A stretch of DNA of 64,000 nt. Source: Cellulomonas gelida. GTDB taxonomy: Bacteria > Actinomycetota > Actinomycetes > Actinomycetales > Cellulomonadaceae. The DNA lies in assembly GCF_006538725.1 (NCBI RefSeq), contig NZ_BJLQ01000017.1, forward strand, positions 1 through 64,000, read 5' to 3'. Shown piece after piece: positions 1 to 10,460 of the stretch. The notes beneath the pieces are model-generated. The model made no database searches. It was not told the origin of the DNA and saw nothing but the letters and a program-made list of their open reading frames with translations. Each line of letters starts with the position of its first letter. Positions within the stretch are counted from its first letter, which is position 1. Position numbers and translations under genes: made by a program.

Positions 1-117
1 GGTCGCAGAGATCGGTCGCAGGAGTCGGTCACCGCGGCCCGTCGACGCCGGGCCGGTCGCAGAGGTCGGTCGCAGAGATCGGTCGCAGGAGTCGGTCACC
101 GCGGCCCGTCGACGCCG
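1..117. repeat. Direct repeat, 49-bp unit twice
   Basis: Bases 1-49 recur without change at 69-117, separated by a 19-bp spacer that itself repeats part of the unit (GGTCGCAGAG-like). From 118 to about 190 shorter CCCGTCGTCGGGCTGGT-type units follow. No credible gene is seen in 1-304; the block sits upstream of the clpP-like pair and is probably slippage-prone intergenic sequence. Confidence 0.85.
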
Positions 118-304
118 CCCGTCGTCGGGCTGGTTGTCGCCGCCCGTCGTCGGGCTGGTCGCCGCGGCCCGTCGTCGGGGCGGCCGCCGGGGATGGTCGT
201 CGGGGCCGGACACCGTAGCCGGCGCCGAGGCGTGCCGCCGTGGGCAGATCTGCCGCGAGCAGGACGAGTGCCGCGGTCGCCCGTCCGGCTGCCACCGTGG
301 CGGC

Positions 305-931
305 ATGAGCGAGATGACGACGAAGACCGAGTACGACGAGGTGCTGGCGCAACGCCTCCTGCACCAGCGGGTGCTGCTCATGGGCACCGCGCTCGACGAG
401 CCGCTGGGCAACCGCCTGTGCTCAGCGCTCCTGGTGCTCGCGGCCGAGGACCCGCACCGCGACATCACGCTGCTGATCAACTCTCCCGGCGGCTCGGTCC
501 CCGCGATGCTCGCGATCCGCGACGTCATGGACCTGGTGCCGTGCGACGTGGCGACGGTCGCGATCGGGTGGGCCGCGAGCGCGGGCCAGTTCCTGCTGTC
601 GTCGGGCGCTCGCGGCAAGCGGGCCGCACTGCCGCACGCACGGGTGCTGCTGCACCAGGGGTCGGCGGGGATCGGCGGGAGCGCCGTGGACGTCGAGCTG
701 CAGGCCGACGACCTGCGCCACACGCGCGACACGGTCCTGGGGCTCATCGCCGCCGACACGGGCCAGCCCATCGAGCGCGTGACCGAGGACTCGCAGCGCG
801 ACCGCTGGTTCACGGCCGGCGAGGCGCTCGCGTACGGGTTCGTGGACCGCGTGGTCGACGACGTGGCGCAGGTGCTGCCGTGGTTCGGCACCCCCACGGG
901 CTTCGGCGCGGTACCCGGGGGTGCGCGGTGA
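305..931 (+). CDS. ClpP-family serine protease subunit (clpP3/clpP4 type), intact triad
   Basis: A 208-residue ClpP-fold peptidase, the proteolytic core that works with Clp/Hsp100 unfoldases in the cytoplasm. The catalytic triad can be read at Ser92 (in GWAASAG), His117 (in LLHQ) and Asp166 (in SQRDR), with spacing matching ClpP (97/122/171). The NSPGGS oxyanion-hole segment is at residues 59-64. The ATG at 305 is chosen because it begins the family N-terminus; the frame stays open further upstream through repeat-like sequence. The stop overlaps the next gene start by 4 bp (GTGA), so the two are translationally coupled. A divergent ClgR/PopR-like regulator lies nearby, as for accessory clpP pairs of Streptomyces. 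It is less likely to be the housekeeping clpP1P2 pair because tig and clpX are absent. Confidence 0.9.
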   Translation: MSEMTTKTEYDEVLAQRLLHQRVLLMGTALDEPLGNRLCSALLVLAAEDPHRDITLLINSPGGSVPAMLAIRDVMDLVPCDVATVAIGWAASAGQFLLSSGARGKRAALPHARVLLHQGSAGIGGSAVDVELQADDLRHTRDTVLGLIAADTGQPIERVTEDSQRDRWFTAGEALAYGFVDRVVDDVAQVLPWFGTPTGFGAVPGGAR

Positions 932-1527
932 TCATCCCCTACGTCACGCAGAAGGTCCCCGGCGGCGAGCGCTCGCTCGACGTGTACTCGTGGCTGCTGG
1001 CGGACCGCATCGTGTACCTCGGTTCGCCGATCGACGACGAGGTCGCGAACGTCGTCGTCGCGCAGCTCCTGCACCTGGAGTCGGCAGACCCCGACGGCCG
1101 GATCGACCTGTACGTGAACTCGCCGGGCGGGTCGCCGTCCGCGATGCTCGCGATCTACGACGCGATGCAGTACGTGCGGCCCGTGGTCACGACGACGTGC
1201 GTGGGCCGGGCCGCCGCGGACGCCGCGGTGCTGTTCGCAGGCGGCGCCGCCGGGCAGCGGTCGATGCTGGCGCACGCGCGCGTCGTGCTCCACCAGCCCG
1301 GGACGCAGGCCCGCGGCGACGTGCCGGACCTGATCCTCGCGGCCGACGAGATCGTCCGCGTGCGGTCGGAGCTCGAGGAGGTGCTCGCGCGGCACACGGG
1401 CCGGTCGGTCGAGACGTTGCGCCGGGACACGGATCGCGCGCTCGTCCTCACCGCGCACCAGGCGGTCGAGTACGGCCTGGCCGACCAGGTCATCGACCGC
1501 GACGCCCTGCGCCGCACCGCCGCCTGA
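928..1527 (+). CDS. ClpP-like subunit lacking the catalytic serine (ClpR-like)
   Basis: A 199-residue ClpP paralogue starting at a GTG inside the stop of the preceding gene. It keeps the NSPGGS segment (64-69), His122 in VLHQPG and an acidic residue near 169. However, the nucleophile position reads GRAAADAA: Ser is replaced by Ala97 (GCG at 1216-1218) and the next residue is Asp98. By family knowledge, ClpP paralogues without the serine (ClpR of plastids and cyanobacteria) assemble with active partners as structural rings. The inference is that this subunit forms a mixed ClpP tetradecamer with the upstream product. A sequencing error is unlikely because two adjacent codons differ and the frame is intact. 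Confidence 0.88.
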   Translation: MIIPYVTQKVPGGERSLDVYSWLLADRIVYLGSPIDDEVANVVVAQLLHLESADPDGRIDLYVNSPGGSPSAMLAIYDAMQYVRPVVTTTCVGRAAADAAVLFAGGAAGQRSMLAHARVVLHQPGTQARGDVPDLILAADEIVRVRSELEEVLARHTGRSVETLRRDTDRALVLTAHQAVEYGLADQVIDRDALRRTAA

Positions 1528-1707
1528 GCGCCCGCACCCGCGCTGACCACCCGACCCCACCAGCCCGACCCGACCGACCGCCTCCCACCAACCCGACGCA
1601 GGCCGACCGACTCCCGCCAGTCCGGCTCCTCCCAGCCCGACTCCGGCCAGCCCGGCTCCTGCCAGCCCGACTCGGGCCACGCCGGCTCAGGGCAGTCGGC
1701 CGGGCGC
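1528..1707. other. Intergenic tract with short CCAGCCCGACTCC-type repeats
   Basis: Between the convergent clpP-like pair and regulator gene. Bases about 1616-1690 consist of imperfect 17-18 bp units around CCAGCCCG(A/G)CTCC. There is no supported gene and no clean hairpin terminator. Confidence 0.5.
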
Positions 1708-2136
1708 TCAGGCGGCGAGCAGCGTGACGGCCCGCGACGCCGCGGGAGCCGAGCGCACGGTCGCGGCGGCGCTGGTCGCGCCTCGCGACGACGTGAGGTC
1801 CAGGACGACCACGGGTCGGGGCGCGGTCGTCGTGCCCGCGCGGGGTGCCAGCAGGTCGGCGACGCGCAGTGCCAGGTCGGCCAGCGACAGGTCGAGCGCG
1901 GTGGTCACCGCGGCGAGCACCTCCGACGAGGGCTCCTTGCGGCCGCGCTCGATCTCGGACAGGTACTGGGTGGAGACACCGGCCCGCGCGGACACGTCGG
2001 AGAGCCGGAGCCCGGCGTCCAGGCGCCGCTCACGCAGCACTGCGCCGAGTGCGTCCCGCCACCGCAGCGGGCGTCGCCAGGCGTTCGCCCGCGGCGATGG
2101 CACACCGTGCAGCACTCGCGTCGTCTCCGCTCCCAT
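1708..2136 (-). CDS. clgR: XRE-family regulator of the ClgR/PopR type with C-terminal LAA
   Basis: A 142-residue protein with a helix-turn-helix of XRE type at about residues 25-90 (WRDALGAVLRERR, then LSDVSARAGVS and YLSEIERGRKEPSSE). This sequence is characteristic of ClgR/PopR, actinobacterial activators of clp and other protease genes. The protein ends LLAA; in Streptomyces and corynebacteria, ClgR and PopR are themselves degraded by ClpP through a C-terminal Ala-Ala signal. Position next to the clpP-like pair argues for control of that pair. The ATG at 2136 is the first good start, though a shorter start cannot be excluded. The middle of the C-terminal half (about 95-135) is Ala/Thr/Ser-rich and probably disordered. 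Confidence 0.85.
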   Translation of the reverse strand: MGAETTRVLHGVPSPRANAWRRPLRWRDALGAVLRERRLDAGLRLSDVSARAGVSTQYLSEIERGRKEPSSEVLAAVTTALDLSLADLALRVADLLAPRAGTTTAPRPVVVLDLTSSRGATSAAATVRSAPAASRAVTLLAA

Positions 2137-4530
<2,394 letters not shown>

Positions 4531-4594
4531 TCAACCGGACGACCTGATCGAGCAGGGGTCCTGATCGCACCACGGGACGACGAGGCACGACAGA

Positions 4595-4639
4595 ACGACG
4601 AGGGCCGCGGCAGCCACCAGGCACCGCGGCCCTCGTCGT
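4595..4639 (+). terminator. Hairpin downstream of the xylanase
   Basis: A perfect 16-bp inverted repeat (4595-4610 with 4624-4639) around a 13-nt loop lies 64 bp after the xylanase stop. There is no T-run, as is usual for GC-rich actinobacterial terminators. Confidence 0.7.
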
Positions 4640-4802
4640 GCGTGGCCGACATCGGCCCCTTGCCCGGCACGACGGCCGCGCCCCGTCCTGCGGGCGAGGC
4701 CCACGCGCGCGACGCAGCGACCGCCCGGTGCCCGGGGTCCCGGGTCTGGTCTCGTAGATTGGACACGGTGACGGAGCTGATGGAGCTCACGGGAGCAGAC
4801 CA

Positions 4803-4874
4803 AGCTCACGGAACAGGCCGAGCTCACGGAACAGGCCGAGCTCAGGGAACAGGCCGAGCTCACGGAACAGACCG
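4803..4874. repeat. 18-bp tandem repeat, four units, upstream of the dehydrogenase
   Basis: Four copies of AGCTCACGGAACAGGCCG at 4803, 4821, 4839 (one change) and 4857 (one change), with a degenerate fifth at about 4783-4802. The array ends 25 bp before the start codon of the alcohol dehydrogenase and its unit length is a multiple of three. Confidence 0.95.
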
Positions 4875-4899
4875 AGCACGACGACAGGAGAGAACGACC

Positions 4900-5949
4900 A
4901 TGCGCGCGACGGTGATCCACGGGGCCCGGGACGTCCGGATCGAGGAGGTTCCCGACCCGGTGATCCAGCACCCGACGGACGCGGTCGTGCGCGTCGTCGC
5001 CGCGTGCGTGTGCGGCTCGGACCTGTGGCGCTACCGGGGCATCGAGGACGTCCCCGAGCCGGTGCGCATGGGTCACGAGTACGTCGGCGTCGTCGAGGAG
5101 ATCGGCGCGCAGGTCACGACGCTGCAGGTCGGCGACTTCGTCATCGCCCCGTTCTACGTGTGCGACAGCACGTGCGAGAACTGCCGCAACGGCGTGAGCA
5201 CGTCGTGCCTGCACGGCGGCTGGTGGGGCAGCCACGACGGGACCGGGAGCTCGGCCGACGGCGGGCAGGGCGAGCGTGTGCGCGCACCGCTGGCCGACGG
5301 CACGCTCGTCGTCGTCCCCGGGCAGCCGTCCGACGAGCTGATCCCCCACCTGCTGACGCTGTCCGACGTGATGGGCACGGGCCACCACGCGGCGCTGCAG
5401 GGCGGTGTGCGTGAGGGCTCGACCGTCGCGGTCGTCGGTGACGGCGCCGTGGGTCTGTGCGCGGTGCTCGCCGCGAAGCGTCTGGGGGCCTCGCGGGTCG
5501 TCGCGATGTCCCGGCACGAGACCCGTCAGGAGCTCGCGCGCAGGCTCGGCGCGACGGACGTCGTGCCGGAGCGCGGCGACGAGGGCGTCGCGCGGCTCAA
5601 GGAGATGTTCGGCGGGATCGGCCCGGACGTGGTGCTCGAGTGCGTCGGCACCAAGGAGTCGATGGACCAGGCGCTGCGCTCGGCGCGGCCGGGCGGGCAG
5701 GTCGGGTTCGTCGGCGTACCCGCGGGCGGTCCGGAGCTGCCGGTGCGGACGATGTTCGACACGAACGTCGGGGTGCGCGGCGGCGTGGCGTCCGTGCGCA
5801 ACTACATCGAGGAGCTGCTGCCGGAGGTGCTCGACGGCCGCCTGCAGCCGGGCGTCGTGTTCGACCTGGAGCTCCCGCTGGCCGAGGTCGCCGAGGCGTA
5901 CGCCGCGATGGACGAGCGCCGCGCCACGAAGGTCCTCCTGCGCCCCTGA
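4900..5949 (+). CDS. Zinc-dependent alcohol dehydrogenase (MDR superfamily)
   Basis: A 349-residue cytoplasmic NAD(P)-dependent zinc dehydrogenase. The catalytic-zinc region reads CVCGSDLWRYRG (about 36-47) with GHEYVG following. The structural-zinc Cys cluster is CDSTCENCRNG (about 88-98). The Rossmann nucleotide-binding motif is VVGDGAVGLCAV. The ATG at 4900 has an AGGAG (4886-4890) at proper distance; the same frame is open upstream to 4642 through the 18-bp repeats, so a longer form is formally possible. The substrate cannot be inferred; neighbours do not form an obvious pathway. Confidence 0.9.
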   Translation: MRATVIHGARDVRIEEVPDPVIQHPTDAVVRVVAACVCGSDLWRYRGIEDVPEPVRMGHEYVGVVEEIGAQVTTLQVGDFVIAPFYVCDSTCENCRNGVSTSCLHGGWWGSHDGTGSSADGGQGERVRAPLADGTLVVVPGQPSDELIPHLLTLSDVMGTGHHAALQGGVREGSTVAVVGDGAVGLCAVLAAKRLGASRVVAMSRHETRQELARRLGATDVVPERGDEGVARLKEMFGGIGPDVVLECVGTKESMDQALRSARPGGQVGFVGVPAGGPELPVRTMFDTNVGVRGGVASVRNYIEELLPEVLDGRLQPGVVFDLELPLAEVAEAYAAMDERRATKVLLRP

Positions 5950-6039
5950 CCCGCGCGCCGTTCGGGATGCACCCTCGTCGGATCCGTGCCTAGCCTCGGC
6001 AGGAGGCCCAGGGCAGGCCCGACGACGAGGAGGCGCACC

Positions 6040-6312
6040 GTGCCTGAACGACGCGATCCCGGTCCGAGCGTGAAGGACAAGGAGCTCTACGAGACGCTCC
6101 GCGACGAGGGCAACAGCAAGGAGAAGTCGGCGCGCATCGCGAACGCGGCCGCCGCGCGTGGCCGCTCGGCGGTCGGCAAGAAGGGCGGCGAGTCGGGCTC
6201 GTACGACGACTGGACGGTCAAGGACCTGCGCAAGCGTGCGTCCGAGCTCGAGATCGACGGCCGCTCGAGCATGACCAAGTCCCAGCTCGTCGACGCCCTG
6301 CGCCACCACTGA
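6040..6312 (+). CDS. Small Rho_N/SAP-like domain protein
   Basis: A 90-residue very charged protein starting at GTG 6040 behind GAGGAGG (6027-6033). The N-terminal half (KDKELYETLRDEGNSKEKSARIA) resembles a short actinobacterial family of unknown function (DUF7218-like). The C-terminal about 40 residues (DWTVKDLRKRASELEIDG..MTKSQLVDALR) look like a Rho N-terminal/SAP-type helix-extended-loop-helix, a nucleic-acid-binding fold. Possibly a small DNA/RNA-associated protein; function not assigned. Confidence 0.8.
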   Translation: MPERRDPGPSVKDKELYETLRDEGNSKEKSARIANAAAARGRSAVGKKGGESGSYDDWTVKDLRKRASELEIDGRSSMTKSQLVDALRHH

Positions 6313-6352
6313 CGAGCTCGTCCTGCTTGACGGTCATCGTCCTGCCTGACGG

Positions 6353-8209
6353 TCACGAGCTCGCGTACGCGCGGGACTGCAGCGCCCACAGGCCCGCGTA
6401 AGGACCGTCGGCCGCGACGAGCTCGGCGTGCGTGCCGTGCTCGACCACGCGCCCGGCATCCAGCACGACGATCCGGTCGGCGAGCCGGACCGTCGACAGC
6501 CGGTGCGTGACGAACACCGTGACCCCGCCGACGGTCGCGGCGACCTGCGCCGCCGTGGCCTGGTACGCGTCGACGAGGCGCTGCTCGGCGAGCGCGTCCA
6601 GCGCGGACGCAGGCTCGTCGAGGACCAGCAGCTCGGGGTCCTCGCGCATGAGCGTGCGCGCGAAGCCCAGGCTCTGCCACTGACCGCCGGACAGGTCGCG
6701 CCCGGGCGCGTACCCGGTCCCGACGACGTCCTGCGGTGCGAGCGCGTCCGCGAGCTCGCCGACGTCCGCTCGGCCCACGGCACGGGCCACCGCGGCCTCG
6801 TCGTCCACGTCCGCGAGCCGGCCGATCCCCACGCTGTGCTGCAACGTGAGCTCGACGCGCGCGAAGTCCTGGTAGAGCGCCGCTGTGCGTTCGCGCCACC
6901 GCGACGGCACGACTGTCGCCAGGTCCGCGCCGCCGACGAGCACCCGGCCCGCCGTGGGCCGGTAGAGGCCGGCCAGCAGCTTGAGCAGCGTCGACTTGCC
7001 GGCGCCGTTCTCACCGACGAGCGCGACCGACGTCCCGGCGGGCAGGTGCAGGTCGACCGCGTCGAGCACGGTGGCGTCCGTGCCCGGGTAGCGGAAGGTG
7101 ACGCCCTCCAGGCGGATGCCGTCGGACAGATCAGCGGGGAGGTCGGTGCGCGAGTCCGCCGCGTGGTCCGCGGGCGCGCCGGCGGCCGTTCCTCCGAGCG
7201 TGCTGGTGGACGGCACGGCGGCCGCAGGGACGTGCCGCTCGGCGGCGACCTCGAACTCGAGCGCGAGGAACCGACGCAGCCCCGCGGCGGCGCGGTGCAC
7301 CGACCCGAGCATCTCGATCCCCGCGGACATCTGCACCGAGAGCTGGGTGGCGAGCGTGATCGTCAGGACCACCTGGCCGACGCTCGCGCGCCCCTCGCGG
7401 GCGAGCCAGAACGCCCCGAGCACCGCGGCGACGTACGCGACGCCGAACACGAGCTGCCCAGCCGCCCGCAGGAGGGCGTAGCGCGTGTCGGCGCGACCCA
7501 TCGCGTCGTCGTAGGTGTCGAGCAGCGCACGCTGCCGTGCGAGGAGGAAGTCGGTGCCGCCGCCGAGCCGGATCTCCTTCTGGGACGCGGGGCTCGTGGC
7601 GAGCCGGCGCAGCGAGCGGATCGAGCGGGTCGTCGCCGCCTGCTCCTCGCGGACCTGCTGCAGCCCGGACTCCGCGCGGCGGCCGAGCACCACGGGCGCC
7701 ACCGCGAACGCCGCGAGGACGAGCAGCCACGGCGAGACCGTCGCGAGCACCACGGCCGTGAGCAGCACCTGCACGGCGGTCGCGCCGAGCTGCAGGCCCG
7801 TCTGGACCGTCGCGCGCATCTGCATGACGTCCTGGCGGAGCAGGTCGGCGCGGTCCGCGAACGCGGGGTCGTCGGTGCGGTCCAGGTGGTCGCCGCCGTT
7901 GACGAGCCGCAGCAGCTCGCGGTTGAAGTGCTCCTCGGTCTGCTCCGCGAGCTCGAAGTAGTAGAGGTGCGCGAAGTGGCCGAGCATCAGGTCACCGGTG
8001 AGCGCGACGGCCACGACGAGCGCCCACGCGCTCGCCCCGGAGACGTCCCCGGCGACCACCTGGTCGACGAGCCGCCCGGCGCCGATCGCGACGACGGGCG
8101 TCGCGATCGCACCGAGCAGCAGCAGGCCCGCGCCGACGACGAAGCGGCGACGGTCCAGGCGCCACGCGATGCCCAGCAGCCTGCGCAGGCAGAACGCCAC
8201 GTCCCTCAT
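6353..8209 (-). CDS. ABC exporter half-transporter (membrane + ATPase), subunit B
   Basis: A 618-residue protein with an N-terminal membrane domain of about six helices (residues 1-310) and a C-terminal ATPase: Walker A GENGAGKST, signature LSGGQWQ, Walker B LLVLDEP and the H-loop histidine in VTHRL. The ATG at 8209 overlaps the stop of the upstream gene by 4 bp, so the two half-transporters are coupled and likely form a heterodimeric exporter. The cargo is unknown; drugs, lipids or peptides are all possible. The linker before the ATPase is rich in Ala, Thr and Asp. Confidence 0.92.
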   Translation of the reverse strand: MRDVAFCLRRLLGIAWRLDRRRFVVGAGLLLLGAIATPVVAIGAGRLVDQVVAGDVSGASAWALVVAVALTGDLMLGHFAHLYYFELAEQTEEHFNRELLRLVNGGDHLDRTDDPAFADRADLLRQDVMQMRATVQTGLQLGATAVQVLLTAVVLATVSPWLLVLAAFAVAPVVLGRRAESGLQQVREEQAATTRSIRSLRRLATSPASQKEIRLGGGTDFLLARQRALLDTYDDAMGRADTRYALLRAAGQLVFGVAYVAAVLGAFWLAREGRASVGQVVLTITLATQLSVQMSAGIEMLGSVHRAAAGLRRFLALEFEVAAERHVPAAAVPSTSTLGGTAAGAPADHAADSRTDLPADLSDGIRLEGVTFRYPGTDATVLDAVDLHLPAGTSVALVGENGAGKSTLLKLLAGLYRPTAGRVLVGGADLATVVPSRWRERTAALYQDFARVELTLQHSVGIGRLADVDDEAAVARAVGRADVGELADALAPQDVVGTGYAPGRDLSGGQWQSLGFARTLMREDPELLVLDEPASALDALAEQRLVDAYQATAAQVAATVGGVTVFVTHRLSTVRLADRIVVLDAGRVVEHGTHAELVAADGPYAGLWALQSRAYASS

Positions 8210-10233
8210 CGCACACCTCCCGTGGCGCCCGCGCCGGCGGTCGCACCCTCGTCGTCGCCCGGGTCCCCGGCGGCGAGTTGTTCGTCGGTGACGCGTTCGT
8301 CGGTGACGCGTTCGTCGGTGACGCGTTCGTCGGTGACGCGTTCGTCGGTGGCGCGTTCGTCGGCGAAGCGTCGCGCCTGCACGTCGAACATGCGCGCATA
8401 CTGCCCACCAGCCGCGACGAGCTCGTCGTGCGTCCCCGCCTCCGTGACGCGACCGCCGTCGAGGACGACGATCCGGTCGGCCCGCCGGACCGTGGAGAAC
8501 CGGTGGGAGATGACCAGGCTCGTGACACCGCGCGTGAGCTCGAGGAACGTGTCGTAGAACTCGGCCTCGCCGCGCGCGTCGAGCTGCGCGGTCGGCTCGT
8601 CGAGGACGAGCACGGACGCACCGTGCCGCACCGCGAACAAGGACCGGGCCAGCGCGAGGCGCTGCCACTGCCCGCCGGACAGGTCCCGACCGCCGGGCAG
8701 CGCGCGCGTGAGCGGCGTGTCCAGACCGTCGGGCAGCTCGGCGAGCAACGACCCGAGCCCGACGCGTTCGAGCTCGGCGCGGATGCCCTCGTCGTCGTCG
8801 CGGTGCGCGATCGCGGCCATCGCGACGTTCTCGCGCAGCGGCAGCTCGTAGCGCAGGTAGTCCTGGAACGTGATGGCGAACGCGGCCTGCCAGGCGTCGA
8901 CGTCGAGCGTGCGCAGGTCCGTGCCGTCGACCCGTACCGCACCCGCGATCGGGGTGTACATGCCGGTGAGCAGCTTGACGAGGGTCGTCTTGCCCGCGCC
9001 GTTGACGCCGATCAGGGCGGTCGACGTGCCGACGGGCAGCTCGAGGTCGAGGCCGTCGAGCACGGCTCGGTCCGGGGTGTACCCGAACCGCACGTCGTCG
9101 AGCGCGACCGTGCGCTGCGGCGCGAGCGTGGTGCCCGGCCGGGCGGCGGCCGGTGCGGGCCCGGTGCGGCGCGCGATGTCCTCGAGCTCGAGCAGCGCCT
9201 GCCACGCGCTGCGGCCGTAGACCAGCTTCACGTCCGACTCGGGGAAGATCACCCCGAACCGCCCGCACAGGATGAGGGCCTGGACCGCGACGCTGACCGC
9301 CGCGACGTCCACGTCCGCGCGCGCCACGACGAGCAGGGCGACCACCGACCCGGCGAGCGCGGCCAGCGTGTAGACGAGGAACGGCGCGCCGTACACGGCC
9401 CGGCGGCGCGTCCACAGCGTGTCGAGGACCGCGCGGTTCTCGGCGACGTACCGCTCGTCGAGCCAGTCGACGAGCCCGAGCGTGCGGATCTCCTTCGCGG
9501 CGCGTGTGCCGGTCGCGAGCTCACGCACGTAGTTCGCGCGGCGCCGCAGGGGCGCGAGCGAGCGCACCACGTCGCCCCACCGGTGGAACGCCTCGGTCTG
9601 GCCGAGACGCGCGACGAGCGCGACGAGCGCACCCGCGAGCGCCGCCCACGGTCCGGCGGCCCACGTCAGGACGACGAGCGAGCCGACGAGCTGCGTGTAG
9701 CGCGCGGTGAGCGCGAGCGCGCCCTCGACCGCAGCCCCGGGCGTGAGGGTCCACTGCTCGAACGCCTCGTCAGCCTGGCTCAGCCGGTCCGCGACCTCAG
9801 GCCGCTCGAGCCCGGCGAGTGACGCGCCCCGCAGCGAGAACGACGCGAGCCGCTCGATGCACGCCGCGTCGACACGACGCTGCACCCGGCGCGAGAGCAC
9901 GAGCTGCACGGGCGCGACGAGCTGCTGGACGAGGAACGCGCCCGCGGCGAGCGCGAGCCACCCGACGGCCGCGTCGCTGCCGAGGTCGCGCAGCGCGAGC
10001 CCCGTGCCCAGCATGAACGCGACGGGTGCCAGCCCCGCGACCAGGTGCACCGCGACGGTCCCCGCGACGAGCCCGCGGCCGGCGTACGGCCGCAGCTCGC
10101 CCAGCTGACGCGCGGCGAACCGGCGCTGCGACCAGCGCTCCCGCGCGAACCGCCACGGCGTGCGCGCCGCTCCACCGTCCGAGCCGGAGCTCGTACCCGC
10201 TGCTGATCCTGGACCCGTCCCGACCTGTCCCAT
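8206..10233 (-). CDS. ABC exporter half-transporter (membrane + ATPase), subunit A
   Basis: A 675-residue partner of the downstream half-transporter. The membrane domain covers about residues 45-360, followed by the ATPase with Walker A GVNGAGKTT, signature LSGGQWQ, Walker B VLVLDEP and H-loop ISHRFS. The last about 55 residues are not part of the family: they begin with a tandem VTDER repeat encoded by 15-bp DNA units and continue into a Gly/Ala/Asp tail. First gene of a two-gene operon. The ATG at 10233 precedes a disordered Ser/Gly-rich leader of about 25 residues, so a later start is possible. Confidence 0.9.
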   Translation of the reverse strand: MGQVGTGPGSAAGTSSGSDGGAARTPWRFARERWSQRRFAARQLGELRPYAGRGLVAGTVAVHLVAGLAPVAFMLGTGLALRDLGSDAAVGWLALAAGAFLVQQLVAPVQLVLSRRVQRRVDAACIERLASFSLRGASLAGLERPEVADRLSQADEAFEQWTLTPGAAVEGALALTARYTQLVGSLVVLTWAAGPWAALAGALVALVARLGQTEAFHRWGDVVRSLAPLRRRANYVRELATGTRAAKEIRTLGLVDWLDERYVAENRAVLDTLWTRRRAVYGAPFLVYTLAALAGSVVALLVVARADVDVAAVSVAVQALILCGRFGVIFPESDVKLVYGRSAWQALLELEDIARRTGPAPAAARPGTTLAPQRTVALDDVRFGYTPDRAVLDGLDLELPVGTSTALIGVNGAGKTTLVKLLTGMYTPIAGAVRVDGTDLRTLDVDAWQAAFAITFQDYLRYELPLRENVAMAAIAHRDDDEGIRAELERVGLGSLLAELPDGLDTPLTRALPGGRDLSGGQWQRLALARSLFAVRHGASVLVLDEPTAQLDARGEAEFYDTFLELTRGVTSLVISHRFSTVRRADRIVVLDGGRVTEAGTHDELVAAGGQYARMFDVQARRFADERATDERVTDERVTDERVTDERVTDEQLAAGDPGDDEGATAGAGATGGVR
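8281..8370. repeat. 15-bp in-frame tandem repeat, six units
   Basis: Units of TTCGTCGGTGACGCG start at 8281, 8296, 8311 and 8326 (exact), with two diverged units at 8341 and 8356. On the coding (minus) strand they specify the pentapeptide VTDER near the C-terminus of the ABC subunit. Confidence 0.97.
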
Positions 10234-10460
10234 GGCTCCCCGTGCGTCGTCGTCGACCGTTGATGGGAACGCTCCCGCATCGGGCGATCGTGCCGCTACC
10301 CCAATTCCACATCGCGACCGCAGCCCGCGCTGTGGCGGTAGGCCGTGCCCGGTCGGTCCCCGCCACTCAGCCGCGCCCGGTCGGCCCTCCTGGCCTTGGC
10401 CGTGCCCGCCAGGTCGTCCAGCGACCTCCCGATGTCGGCGCGGAGCCCTACCCTCGGCGG

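Noticed and set aside
190-304. ClgR-box-like CGCCGAGGCG upstream of the clp pair
   Set aside because: Spacing does not match the described ClgR consensus; such GC-rich strings are expected by chance.
4642-4899. N-terminal extension of the alcohol dehydrogenase through the 18-bp repeats
   Set aside because: The ATG at 4900 has a good AGGAG and begins the conserved fold; the extension is repeat-derived. Kept as a possibility in the findings.
8281-8370. Tandem array considered as a CRISPR
   Set aside because: Units are 15 bp, contiguous without spacers, and lie in a coding frame.
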